Shown: positions 51,967-61,114 of the stretch, in pieces | How positions within the stretch are numbered: position 1 is the stretch's first letter | Layout of the letters: every line of letters starts with the position of its first letter | Assembly (NCBI GenBank): GCA_934667275.1 | Contig: CAKULK010000013.1 | Span: forward strand, 1-64,000 | From: an uncultured Bacteroidales bacterium | GTDB taxonomy: Bacteria > Bacteroidota > Bacteroidia > Bacteroidales > Paludibacteraceae | Direction of reading: 5' to 3' | Length of the DNA stretch: 64,000 nucleotides | Made by a program: the position numbers and the translations under genes | The notes under the pieces: model-generated | The model's database searches: none | Seen by the model: only the letters and a program-made list of their open reading frames with translations | What the model was told of the DNA's origin: nothing

Positions 51967-52287
51967 ATGGCAAAGTATAAGCCAATAGATTTAGTTACAA
52001 GTTGGAGCGGAAAAATTTGTGAGCACTCCGACTTCTACCTCGCCACGCGAGGAAAAACCGGCTATTCCGGCAGAATGTGCAACCCCAGAGATTTGGGCAA
52101 GAACCCTTACTCGGAAAACGAACTGAAAGTTCAGCAACGGTACAAGCAAGCAACAGAAGCACTCAAATCGCTTACCACAGAACAGATTCAGGCGTATGAA
52201 AAGCAATGGCTTGCACAGAAGAAATCCAAGTACACCACCCTGCGTGGCTTTATGTTTGCGCAGGAGTATGCGAAACTAACAGATTGA
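51967..52287 (+). CDS. Small basic protein, second of three paralogues
   Basis: 106 residues, basic. YKPIDLVTSWSGKICEHSDFY, GRMCNPRDLGKNPYSENEL and a C-terminal FMFAQEY match the third paralogue in layout (PPIDY..GKI..K...F, then SE/SQ-E, then FNQEW). No known family. Ends 5 bp before the next start. Confidence 0.65.
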   Translation: MAKYKPIDLVTSWSGKICEHSDFYLATRGKTGYSGRMCNPRDLGKNPYSENELKVQQRYKQATEALKSLTTEQIQAYEKQWLAQKKSKYTTLRGFMFAQEYAKLTD

Positions 52288-52292
52288 CGACT

Positions 52293-52616
52293 ATGGCTGG
52301 AAAAATTTTTTATCTACCGCCAATCGATTACACATCTGGCAAGATATATGGCAAGAAGTACAATTTCACCTCTGTGTACAGGCAATCCAGCCAGCACCCC
52401 AGAAGATGTGCTGTAGTAGGTACAAGAACCACACCTTATTCTCAATCCGAAGTGAATATGCATACCCGATTCAAAATGGTGGTAACGGCTACTCGCAAAA
52501 GGTTGCAGGATGCCTCCAAGATGCAGCAGGACCTCCAAGCCTTTAAGTCACAAAGCGTGTACCGCACTTTGTACCAATACGTCTTCAATCAGGAGTGGTC
52601 TGACTATCAAGGATAA
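52293..52616 (+). CDS. Small basic protein, third of three paralogues
   Basis: 107 residues from the ATG at 52293 (MAGKIFYLPPIDYTSGKIYG), chosen because it aligns with the paralogues; an upstream start would overlap the previous gene. Basic, rich in Arg/Lys, with TPYSQSEVNMHTRFKM and a helical end. No family recognised. Confidence 0.65.
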   Translation: MAGKIFYLPPIDYTSGKIYGKKYNFTSVYRQSSQHPRRCAVVGTRTTPYSQSEVNMHTRFKMVVTATRKRLQDASKMQQDLQAFKSQSVYRTLYQYVFNQEWSDYQG

Positions 52617-53168
52617 TCTAAAGGATAGTTCTATGATAGTTCCAACCATTGCTATTAGTTTCCACTACCTCGTGTAGCCTCAAGGCGCAAACCCTCCAAG
52701 GTTCCACGCCTCCGGTTCAAAGTTCAAGCCCCCTTGAACTTTGAACTTTCATTTTTGTAATAGCATTGCTCATATAGAAAGCCTTTATTTATTCATCAAA
52801 ACAACATTTAACGACCAAGACTGAGAGGTCTACAAAATAGTATCAGAAGTATTGGGCAAATAACAACTTATTGCAAACATAAGCAATGACTGACAAAAAT
52901 GCAGCAAAAGTGAATTTTGTTTTTACATAGCACAATGATTATTTGATTCATTTTACAACAATTTTCTGCCATTTTGACAAATTATATACAATTAGTGCAA
53001 TTTAATTTACATATTGGCATATTATTTGTGTAACAATTTATGTTGTTTATTTCGCTTCTACATAGAAATCTACAATATGAAGTAGCATTTCAAATTATTG
53101 ATTTGACAAACAAATATAGAGCAATAAATAAAAGACAGGAACTTGCAATACCTGTATAAAGAAGCGGA
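52617..53168. other. Long non-coding region
   Basis: No gene seen. It holds one strong hairpin (52715-52746); the rest is AT-rich with no recognised element. Confidence 0.6.
52715..52746 (+). terminator. Perfect 14-bp hairpin, likely terminator
   Basis: GTTCAAAGTTCAAG (52715-52728) and CTTGAACTTTGAAC (52733-52746) pair completely around CCCC, followed by a T-rich tract (TTTCATTTTTG). The arm sequence is of a type common as intergenic repeats in Bacteroidota. Confidence 0.65.
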
Positions 53169-53504
53169 TTGCAAGTTGAGCCATCAAGAAATGGTGAAAG
53201 GATAAAGTCTCTAATACTATTGAAAAATATGTTAGTACGAAATCTTAACGGAACAGCAGACAATCCTGCACGTGCACCATATGATAGTTGGATTGGATTT
53301 TGGAAGGCAAACAGCGGAAAAAATATACCACAATATTGCCCCAAATGCAACAAACTGCTTACTGATGCTGTAGGTGCACATGTACAAAAAGCAAGTTGGT
53401 ACTATGATAGACATTGGTACATAGTTCCTATTTGTCGTGGCTGCAATCAAGCAAACACTTCATTTGAAGTGGATGCAAGTTTGTTAGTTCCTGTAAATGA
53501 GTAG
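53169..53504 (+). CDS. HNH-like zinc-finger protein
   Basis: 111 residues as read; an ATG at 53229 would give a shorter protein. Paired CxxC motifs in QYCPKCNKLL and VPICRGCNQ, with GAHVQK between, look like a treble-clef/HNH fold. The usual second His of the nuclease motif is not clear, so DNA cleavage is only a possibility. Isolated, AT-rich. Confidence 0.6.
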   Translation: MQVEPSRNGERIKSLILLKNMLVRNLNGTADNPARAPYDSWIGFWKANSGKNIPQYCPKCNKLLTDAVGAHVQKASWYYDRHWYIVPICRGCNQANTSFEVDASLLVPVNE

Positions 53505-53599
53505 CATTTTATAGTATTGCTTATTATAATGGAATGCAACAACGTATGTTGGTAATTCAACAAAGAGTGGGAGGAATAATCGCTTTCACTCTTTGTTTG

Positions 53600-54202
53600 T
53601 TAACATACAGACATCTGCTTGCTTTTGATGTATTCGCTTTTCTCATTTTCCTTTTTGTTCCACCACTGTTCGCAGAGAAGTTCCTTTATCGTCTTCTTAT
53701 CAAAACGATATTTAATAACCTTTGCGGGAACACCTACGGCAATAGCGTAAGGAGGAATATCTTTTGTTACTACTGCCCCTGCACCTATGACGGCACCATC
53801 AGCAATCGTTACGCCATCCAAGACCGTAACATTGGCACCGATAAAGACATCATTACCAATAGTCGTGTGCTTGTGTTCTTCTATTTTTCCACGATAGAAA
53901 TAAGGCGAAGTACTCATTAGATTTGTCGGATGAACACCTAAACCACAGCAAAAATTCGGACCAATAGAGCAGTATTTTCCCACTATCAAATAGGCGGCTT
54001 GGGCATTACGAGCAAAATAAGAATACGCCCCCAACTCCACATGTTGCAACAAGTATGGAGCAACAGCATACGCTTCCTGCCCGAATTGGCAATCACTTCT
54101 CTCAGAACGTACCAACGAATACCCCGTTGTTTTTCCATTGGGTATCTCCGGTTCGGCAAGCCATTTAGCCAACCATAATTGTATTAAACGCTTGATATTC
54201 AT
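53600..54202 (-). CDS. Hexapeptide-repeat O-acetyltransferase (CatB/VatD-like)
   Basis: 200 residues, left-handed beta-helix: YCSIGPNFCCGLGVHPTNLM (catalytic His), TTIGNDVFIGANVTVLDGV, GAVVTKDIPPYAIAVGVPAK. Transfers acetyl to a sugar hydroxyl in a surface glycan. It follows the preceding glycosyltransferase gene by 2 bp. Confidence 0.9.
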   Translation of the reverse strand: MNIKRLIQLWLAKWLAEPEIPNGKTTGYSLVRSERSDCQFGQEAYAVAPYLLQHVELGAYSYFARNAQAAYLIVGKYCSIGPNFCCGLGVHPTNLMSTSPYFYRGKIEEHKHTTIGNDVFIGANVTVLDGVTIADGAVIGAGAVVTKDIPPYAIAVGVPAKVIKYRFDKKTIKELLCEQWWNKKENEKSEYIKSKQMSVC

Positions 54203-54204
54203 AT

Positions 54205-55188
54205 TTATTTACTTCTTATCCATGAACCTTCATGTCCTACAATACGTTTTATGCGTTTATTCAATTTGGCAACAAAGCGCATAAAATTCTTTTCTTGCGG
54301 TTCAAAATACCGATGATGAAACTCACGATCCGCCTTGTTTTGTATATTGGTGGTGCTTGGATGCACTAAAGGAAGTATAGGTTGAGCAGGTACATTATCT
54401 ATGATATTCCCCGCAGCCATTTGATGGGTGGCTTCACCTACAGTACCGATATTACTGCTAAGATTGACATTCGGGATGATACCCTTTCCTTTATGCAACC
54501 ATATTGACATAAAAAACTGCATATCCCAACTTCTTCCCCCTTGTCCGTCAGTTTGCGCCTCTTTAAGCCGGTCAAGCCAATACTCCCGCTCGTAAAAACC
54601 ACAACCATACTGCTTTAATGTTTTATCCAACGTACACCAACTAACATTCCGCAGATAGAGGTCAAAATCATTCCATGCCCGCCGCCAGGTTGCCCACGCA
54701 CAAAGATTACGATTCATCATAGAGAAATAGTAACTACCATCACCCCACCTTTGCATATCCACATTCATACTCGCAATGGCACGTATGGAATTGTCATCTC
54801 TGTATTTACTAAGCAGTTCCTCGCAATAGGGGAAGAAATCAAGATGCGGTACAGCATCATCCTCGATGATTATACCTCGCTCCACTTGTGAGAAGAACCA
54901 ACTGATAGCCGCCGCAGGACCGGGACCACAGCCAAGATTGGTGTCGCTATAATAGCGATGTATAGTTGGAGCATTTTGCTCTTTGACTTTGGATATATAG
55001 TTATCCCATAATTCTTCAACAGTTTGACAGACCTCTGTACATTTCTGTACATCGTTTTCATTACCCGCCCGTGCCCCATCTTGAAACACATACAATTCCT
55101 GAGGTTTTGCCTCAAGAATACGCTCTAACACACAACGAGTGTGAGTAGGACGATTGAAGGTAATTAGCAATATCGGAGTATTAAACAT
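54205..55188 (-). CDS. Glycosyltransferase, nucleotide-sugar (GT-A) fold
   Basis: About 327 residues from the ATG at 55188 (MFNTPILLITFNRPTHTR); a longer frame starts within the broken upstream gene. GT-A features: VFQDGARAG, GIIIEDDAVPHLDFF (metal-binding acids), SWDMQFFMSIWLHKGKG. Resembles GNT-I-like surface-glycan transferases. Probably the third-last gene of a glycan cluster disrupted by the RhuM insertion. Confidence 0.85.
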   Translation of the reverse strand: MFNTPILLITFNRPTHTRCVLERILEAKPQELYVFQDGARAGNENDVQKCTEVCQTVEELWDNYISKVKEQNAPTIHRYYSDTNLGCGPGPAAAISWFFSQVERGIIIEDDAVPHLDFFPYCEELLSKYRDDNSIRAIASMNVDMQRWGDGSYYFSMMNRNLCAWATWRRAWNDFDLYLRNVSWCTLDKTLKQYGCGFYEREYWLDRLKEAQTDGQGGRSWDMQFFMSIWLHKGKGIIPNVNLSSNIGTVGEATHQMAAGNIIDNVPAQPILPLVHPSTTNIQNKADREFHHRYFEPQEKNFMRFVAKLNKRIKRIVGHEGSWIRSK

Positions 55189-55193
55189 AGACG

Positions 55194-55580
55194 CTATTTC
55201 TTTTGCCAAAATCCGGAACGAGGAGTTTCTACCCATTCATACCCAATTAGTTTTATATCACGTTTGATGGTTGAGATAGATACATTATGTTTATCCTTTA
55301 GTTCTTCTTTTGATATGTATCGGTTTTGCGATATCAGTGCAACAATACTTCGTTGCCGTTCATTCAATAATTTATTTATGGGTTCATTTATGGGTTCATT
55401 ACCTTTCAATGTTCCGTCTATGAGTAGTTGCATATCTCGGGATATAGGGAATTGTACCTGATACATATCCTCATCCATGAGTATAGATTCTTTTCCAAAA
55501 CACAAAGGTGCATAGTGGTAAACATTTCTAATACCCGTACCCCAATGTTCCGCTCTCCCCAACTGTACAAAAAAAGTTGG
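55194..55580 (-). pseudogene. C-terminal remnant of an AlbA_2 (Schlafen-like) ATP-binding regulator
   Basis: The reading frame begins immediately after the RhuM stop and has no credible start; the first readable part is FFVQLGRAEHWGTGIRNV, a typical internal motif of AlbA_2-type putative regulators. A winged-helix end follows (RYISKEELKDKHNVSISTIKRD). Only this C-terminal piece remains, so it is most likely nonfunctional. Confidence 0.65.
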
Positions 55581-56618
55581 TTAATTAGTTGGTGTCTTTG
55601 ATTGTTTATGTTGCTGCAGTTGTTTTTGTTCGGCTTCGAGAGAATCCAAGAAATGGAGTTCTACAGGCGAAAGTTGCTGCTGTATGCGAGTATGGAACTT
55701 ATTATATTCGGCATCGGCTTTTGCCTTTGCCACTTCTGCAGAGATATTACCGGCATGGGTAAGCAGTTGTTTGCCTGACAGTTTGAGGAAATCATCCAGT
55801 TTCCGAATCCAATCGCCCATATACATCGGGGTATGGTTTTGCGCCTGCAATTCGGCAAAGTCCAAATAGAGGCTCACTATCCGATTGAGGGTATCCAACT
55901 CTTCCATAGTCAGATAATTCTTCGCAACCTCGGCATCGTGCCGCTGTGGCATTGTTCCTGTCCACGAAGTAAGCCCCATAAAGTCTTTGTCAGCATCAGC
56001 ACGCGCATATATCAACTCGGCAGCGGTATGTCCGTGAGCAGAGAAGTGCATCTTGTTTTGCACCGTTTGGAAGAAACGTTGCGTGGTCTCGGAGCGCGGG
56101 TCATAATCTATGCTGAGGGCATATATCTCTAATATCTTACGGTAAAAGACCTTTTCCGAAGAACGTATGTCCCGTATGCGCGACAAGAGTTCATCGAAAT
56201 AGTTGCCATTGCCTGCATTTTTGAGCAAGTCATCATTGAGAGCAAAACCTTTTATCAGATATTCACGCAAAACAGATGTCGCCCATTGACGGAACTGCAC
56301 ACCACGAAGAGAATTAACTCGATAGCCGACAGAGATAATCATATCGAGGTTGTAGAAAGCCACATTATGTGTCTGTGTCTTTTCTGCCATAGCACCGTGC
56401 GGGGTGGTTGTTGCAAAAAATGCAACTACCACTTCTTCGTTTAGTTCGCCAATTTCTAAGATGTTTTTAATGTGGCGCGAGATGGTGGATTTGTTGCGCT
56501 GAAAGAGTTCCGCCATTTGGTCGAGCGTGAGCCAAACGGTCTCATTCTGCAGACGCACCTCTATGCGACTTGTGCCATTGGCTGTTTGGTAAAGCAGTAT
56601 TTGTCCTTTATCATCCAT
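55581..56618 (-). CDS. RhuM-family protein (second copy)
   Basis: 345 residues. VWLTLDQMAELFQRNKSTIS (HTH-like), FYNLDMIISVGYRVNS and QFRQWATSVLREYLI identify RhuM. The middle and C-terminal regions (EKVFYRKILEIYALSIDYD, NKMHFSAHGHTAAELI) are those of the canonical family and differ from the 7.5-kb copy. Its stop is directly joined to a truncated gene, with CCAACT on both sides. This suggests the gene arrived later. Confidence 0.88.
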   Translation of the reverse strand: MDDKGQILLYQTANGTSRIEVRLQNETVWLTLDQMAELFQRNKSTISRHIKNILEIGELNEEVVVAFFATTTPHGAMAEKTQTHNVAFYNLDMIISVGYRVNSLRGVQFRQWATSVLREYLIKGFALNDDLLKNAGNGNYFDELLSRIRDIRSSEKVFYRKILEIYALSIDYDPRSETTQRFFQTVQNKMHFSAHGHTAAELIYARADADKDFMGLTSWTGTMPQRHDAEVAKNYLTMEELDTLNRIVSLYLDFAELQAQNHTPMYMGDWIRKLDDFLKLSGKQLLTHAGNISAEVAKAKADAEYNKFHTRIQQQLSPVELHFLDSLEAEQKQLQQHKQSKTPTN

Positions 56619-56679
56619 TATATCTCTACTGAATATCTGCGTTTTATAGTTCGTGCATTATTACCAATTATTATGCCTA

Positions 56680-56711
56680 CAAAGGTAAAAAAAAGATTTG
56701 GATTGTACAAG
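56680..56711 (-). promoter_or_regulatory. Promoter of the RhuM gene
   Basis: Minus strand CTTG (56708-56711), 20 nt, TACCTTTG (56680-56687), 62 bp before the ATG. Confidence 0.65.
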
Positions 56712-56864
56712 GGAAGAGATGTTTTTGCTGGGTGTGAGGTGGTTTGTATGAGGAATTCGGGCAAAAAGAACGGAGAATATTCGGTATCCTCTAGGGAATC
56801 ACCTATTAATCACCTATTGTTGTTAGCACGAAATATAAGGGGAAGTATTTCAATAGTTATGACC

Positions 56865-57851
56865 TTATACAATCCATCTCTTCAAAACAGGTATTTGCCT
56901 GATAATCAGTACGATTACCCCCCCCGTGATAAAGGTGATTATAATTGACAATACTATTGTTAATAATAAATTGGGGACAAAACGATAAATTCGGAAAAAT
57001 ATTTGAGTTAATATCCAGATATGCACCATATAGATTCCTAAAGTACAAGAAGATAAACCCGATATAAGTTTCACACCCCAATCGGAGATATGAGGATGCC
57101 AATGCAAAAACACAAAAAATAGAGATAATGAGGTAAGGATATTAGGAATAGATACATAGGATGCCCAACAAGACTCGGCATCCTTGGAGAACAGATATCC
57201 AAGAACAGAAATAGCAGCACAGACTATACCTGTTATATAAACCCAAAACTTTCTGCGATGCGTTAATTGGATGAGCGACAAATAATATCCCCATAAACAA
57301 TATCCAACATAATCCACAAACAGATGATCTATTATCGTGATAGGGACTGGTATGAAATTCCCTATAAAATCATATATCTTGCAGCCTAACCAAACCCAAC
57401 AAAAATATGCAAGAATGTCCTTATTGCCTGCTATCCAACGCAATACAGGCATTGCCATATACAATCCTATGCACATACTCAAATACCAAAAATGTACACT
57501 CTGTTTTCCAAATGGATACAACCTCTGATGGAATGTTATTGCGTAAAATAGTGACCACACAATAAGAACTATCACGATGTGCATAATATATTTGCAGTAC
57601 AAGTTCTTCTTAGAAAGTCTCTTTAACGGATTCAAAAAGAAGAAACCTGTCAGCATACAAAATACAGGTACAGACCAACGGCAAAGTACATTCATAGCCA
57701 TACCTATATTCCAATATAGTGTCCCCACCTCTGCTAAATGATGGAAATCCACGCTACCTGCCGAATGTATAGTTATCACACCTATACATGCCAATATACG
57801 AAGTATATCAAGTGAAACATTTCTATTCGCGACAATATTACCTGATTCCAT
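56865..57851 (-). CDS. Acyltransferase-3 family membrane protein with G8 tract
   Basis: 328 residues, about ten transmembrane helices; RNVSLDILRILACIGVITIHSAG is the family N-terminus with the conserved Arg and His. It acetylates surface glycans. Eight G on its strand (plus coordinates 56918-56925) encode ITGGVIVLII near the C-terminus; losing one base gives an immediate stop, removing most of the last helix. Start overlaps the preceding gene by 14 bp. Confidence 0.9.
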   Translation of the reverse strand: MESGNIVANRNVSLDILRILACIGVITIHSAGSVDFHHLAEVGTLYWNIGMAMNVLCRWSVPVFCMLTGFFFLNPLKRLSKKNLYCKYIMHIVIVLIVWSLFYAITFHQRLYPFGKQSVHFWYLSMCIGLYMAMPVLRWIAGNKDILAYFCWVWLGCKIYDFIGNFIPVPITIIDHLFVDYVGYCLWGYYLSLIQLTHRRKFWVYITGIVCAAISVLGYLFSKDAESCWASYVSIPNILTSLSLFFVFLHWHPHISDWGVKLISGLSSCTLGIYMVHIWILTQIFFRIYRFVPNLLLTIVLSIIITFITGGVIVLIIRQIPVLKRWIV

Positions 57852-58776
57852 AATATATCTGTAGTGATTTTAATTGCTGATTATTTAAGCCTGCCACATC
57901 ATTTATCGTAGTTAAGCAATCATCTCTATCCATATCAAACCAAGTAGTTCTATCAACAGGAACATATAAGCATTCTTTGTATTCAGATATCAGTTGAGTC
58001 TTCACTCCCGCACGGTATTCCATAACCCAAAACCAAATATCATCTGCCGAAGGAGCAAACCGCATAAAGATATCTGTTTTCGATATTTCATCGTCAAATA
58101 TATGGGGAGGATACAAACAACCACCACAGCCAAAAAAGGAAATTTGATCTATCAACGGATTTCCATCTCCAATATTACGCCAACTCAAATATGGTAAAAG
58201 ATTTCCATTCTCATCTCTTGTTACCCATCTCCCAACAGCCCCAAATACGGTTCTCTTATCGGATTGTTCGTAGGAATTCCAATATGCTCTAAGGAATGTT
58301 GACGCATAATACATATCATCATCCACAGTCAATATAGGATTATCAGGAAACATATTAAGAGTTGGAATGAGTTTCTTATAACTTTTGATGTCTTCTGAAT
58401 AATAAAATTTCACTCCGCACTTCTCTATTTTCCTTAAAATCGGAGGTAGTGTTTTCTCGCTAATCTCCTCTTTACTAAGATATACAACAATCCGCCCAGG
58501 AAGAAAGTCTTGCATTAACAATGAATACAAGGCGTAAGGCAGTGTGTCTACAATCCGGGCGCCATAACTCGTCAAAGAAACAATCAATTCATTATCTCCT
58601 TTCAAAACATTGTCCGGAATTTGCCAAATTGCTTCCTCTATCTTTCTGCGTTTAGCCACATCTTCTTTTTTTAGATGTTGTAGATAAAAATGCATCTTTA
58701 GCACACGTTTAATCTTGTAATAGCCTAATACACTTAATAGTGATCGTATATATTTATCCATTATCTGCATAATCAT
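57838..58776 (-). CDS. Glycosyltransferase-like protein (DDD motif)
   Basis: 312 residues. IVSLTSYGARIVDTLPYALY near residue 66, VVYLSKEEIS, ILTVDDDMYYASTFL (metal site) and FAPSADDIWFWVM resemble GT-A sugar transferases of surface-polysaccharide clusters. Three Met codons stand near the N-terminus; the first overlaps the previous stop (ATGA). AT-rich. Confidence 0.8.
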   Translation of the reverse strand: MIMQIMDKYIRSLLSVLGYYKIKRVLKMHFYLQHLKKEDVAKRRKIEEAIWQIPDNVLKGDNELIVSLTSYGARIVDTLPYALYSLLMQDFLPGRIVVYLSKEEISEKTLPPILRKIEKCGVKFYYSEDIKSYKKLIPTLNMFPDNPILTVDDDMYYASTFLRAYWNSYEQSDKRTVFGAVGRWVTRDENGNLLPYLSWRNIGDGNPLIDQISFFGCGGCLYPPHIFDDEISKTDIFMRFAPSADDIWFWVMEYRAGVKTQLISEYKECLYVPVDRTTWFDMDRDDCLTTINDVAGLNNQQLKSLQIYYGIR

Positions 58777-59915
58777 CCAATAATACTTTGTAAATATACT
58801 ATAGATTTTGCACGCAATTTGTTGATTTGGCTTTGTTTGGTTTCGTATGAAATAGAATGATAACTCATCTTTTCATAGTCATCATGTACAAAACGTTCCT
58901 CCAAACCATATGTTTCTAACAACTCCATTATTCTATCGTTATCATTAAAGTCATTCACTGCCTTTTCACGTTTTGTAAACACATAAAAGTCTTTATTAAA
59001 GTTAATACTGAACAAACAACCATGAAATGAATCTGTAACAATACAATATGCATTATCTACTGCCCATAGCCATTGTTCAGGAGTCAACCCTATAGGTAGG
59101 TGATATAATTTTTCCGTATATTTAGGACGAGTACACACGTAATATACAGGTAGTTTTAGTTTCTCCCCCAATTCTTCCGCATATACACTAATACATTCTT
59201 TTTCTCCCAATATATAAGCCAAGATGTACTTTGAAGGCAACTCTACACTTTTTTCTATATTCCTCCATTCTTCCCCAGTGAACAACATTGTAGGATCTAC
59301 GACCGTAACCACTTCTCTTCTCATTAATTTACCAAGAGTTCTACTATTTGTTTTTTCTCTACAAGAAATCGTTTCAAACTTACTCAATTGCTGTAGTAAT
59401 ATCCGAGCGTATTCTGGGGCAATGGTTGTTGTACCAATACTGGGAGCATAAGCATAACACTTCACATTTCTTTTTAGAAATGGTAGCAAATAAAAGCCGT
59501 TCATACTTATATAACGTTCCATACTCCAAGTTTGATCGCTGCCTACAATAAAACGATTATATATTTGGGTACTTTTTTGTATATTTTTAGGTGTGTAGCA
59601 TACTTTACTATGTGGAATATTGTGTTCTGAGAACAACAAACAACTCTCTCTTAATGGTGCGAATTGTTCGCTAAATATATATCGAAAGTCATCCACCCCC
59701 TCATATGTGAGTTTTTTCACACTTTCAGTATGGAATAATCTTTTGATTTTTCTTATTGTTCGTTCAAAAACAGACAATTTGTAATATGGTGTGTAATTGA
59801 TATATTCACACTCATATCCCCACTCGTTAATTTTGCGAGATAATGCATATGCTTGTAGCATAGTACCATAATTAGTACTTGTGTATGGAGCCACAAGTGC
59901 TATCTTTTTCTCCAT
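58773..59915 (-). CDS. Polysaccharide pyruvyl transferase family protein
   Basis: 380 residues. KIALVAPYTSTNYGTMLQAYAL N-terminus, FIVGSDQTW, CYAYAPSIGTTTIAPEYA and DSFHGCLFSINFNKDFYVF are diagnostic. Adds pyruvate ketals to glycans or acts as a GT-B-like sugar enzyme. Its start overlaps the F420-type gene by 16 bp; such pairs are common. Confidence 0.92.
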   Translation of the reverse strand: MEKKIALVAPYTSTNYGTMLQAYALSRKINEWGYECEYINYTPYYKLSVFERTIRKIKRLFHTESVKKLTYEGVDDFRYIFSEQFAPLRESCLLFSEHNIPHSKVCYTPKNIQKSTQIYNRFIVGSDQTWSMERYISMNGFYLLPFLKRNVKCYAYAPSIGTTTIAPEYARILLQQLSKFETISCREKTNSRTLGKLMRREVVTVVDPTMLFTGEEWRNIEKSVELPSKYILAYILGEKECISVYAEELGEKLKLPVYYVCTRPKYTEKLYHLPIGLTPEQWLWAVDNAYCIVTDSFHGCLFSINFNKDFYVFTKREKAVNDFNDNDRIMELLETYGLEERFVHDDYEKMSYHSISYETKQSQINKLRAKSIVYLQSIIG

Positions 59916-61114
59916 TTGTATAATACTTTATGATATTGTTTATGCAACACTGCCCATATAGCCTTTATAACATTCATCTTATGTGCTGGCTTTTGTAGTT
60001 CGAAATCAATGAGAGAAGATACTATATCTGTATTCTCCAAATGATAAAAAAAATCTGATCTATTAGGATGAATTGTGGCAGAATATAACAAAGTTCTATG
60101 GTATCCAGATGACAATATATCATTATAATCAACTTCCTGCATTTCGATTTTGTCTTGTATCCGCTCAATCCAGGATTTGCCCATCGGTGTGTGTATAATT
60201 ATCAGCGACATACCTTTATTGTCGTTTGCTGAATCACTCTTGTTTTCAAGTTCCCAATAATCTCCTATAGTTATATCACTACCATTATTAAATCCACGTG
60301 CCGGACATTTGGAGCAACTCATTCGGTTGTATAAGTTGTTCAGAAAACCACGCATATAGATATTTTTACTATTTGGTTCTAATACTAAAATACTATTTTC
60401 ATTATCTGTAATCTGCAGTGCGTATCGATCCCAACCAAACACCTTACTGCGAAAGTTAATTTGCTTTATTATCTTGTTTTGTGCAATTTCTTCTAAATAT
60501 TTATTCCATACTTTAGGTGAAGGAACACCATGACACATAATATCTACCGTTATCAAGGTTTCATAATTCTTACCACCCAAATAATGCTTTAAGCCTGCTA
60601 TTTGGCATGGAGTCCCACTGTACAGAACCCATTTTTCTTCCTGTAATGCTTTTTTTGTTTCTTGATATGTATGTCTGACAGACGCTGCTACATATTTAGA
60701 GCCGCGTAGCCGATAAATATCAGTTTTATTCTTTATCGCAAGAAGTTTTACATTCCAGTTCTCATCAAAAGCAGCCCCCAATACAATACCACCATACTCC
60801 AATACCACCTCTGCCAAATGCGTAAAGACACCTCCAGAAGAACTATTTTCCAACAAATCCTCATCTAAAGTTCTACAAGCATAGCACTCCTTATTTTCGA
60901 TATTAACTTGCCACTGATTGAATACAGGACATACATCTTGGCATCTGTTACATTGTATGCAACCACTCAACTCCTTTTGAGGGATTTCAAAACCTTCCGA
61001 ATCCCGTAACATCGTAATGCAGGCTTTCGGACAAATCTGCTCACATGCTCCACATCCACAACAATCGTGTATGTCTATGAACCAACCGCTTTTTATTTGT
61101 TCACGATTTTCCAT
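59900..61114 (-). CDS. Coenzyme F420 hydrogenase/dehydrogenase beta-subunit family iron-sulfur protein
   Basis: 404 residues. Two 4Fe-4S motifs at the N-terminus (CCGCGACEQICPKAC and CIQCNRCQDVCPVF), then the FrhB domain (SSGGVFTHLAEVVLEYGGIV, YSGTPCQIAGLKHYL, VDIMCHGVPSPKVW) and a ferredoxin-like CSKCPARG. In Bacteroidota glycan clusters it sits with polysaccharide pyruvyl transferases; F420 itself is not expected here. Substrate unknown. Overlaps the next gene by 22 bp. Confidence 0.88.
   Translation of the reverse strand: MENREQIKSGWFIDIHDCCGCGACEQICPKACITMLRDSEGFEIPQKELSGCIQCNRCQDVCPVFNQWQVNIENKECYACRTLDEDLLENSSSGGVFTHLAEVVLEYGGIVLGAAFDENWNVKLLAIKNKTDIYRLRGSKYVAASVRHTYQETKKALQEEKWVLYSGTPCQIAGLKHYLGGKNYETLITVDIMCHGVPSPKVWNKYLEEIAQNKIIKQINFRSKVFGWDRYALQITDNENSILVLEPNSKNIYMRGFLNNLYNRMSCSKCPARGFNNGSDITIGDYWELENKSDSANDNKGMSLIIIHTPMGKSWIERIQDKIEMQEVDYNDILSSGYHRTLLYSATIHPNRSDFFYHLENTDIVSSLIDFELQKPAHKMNVIKAIWAVLHKQYHKVLYKWRKR

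Noticed and set aside
59900..61114. Evidence for F420 metabolism
   Set aside because: The family name is historical; similar proteins occur in glycan clusters of organisms without F420.
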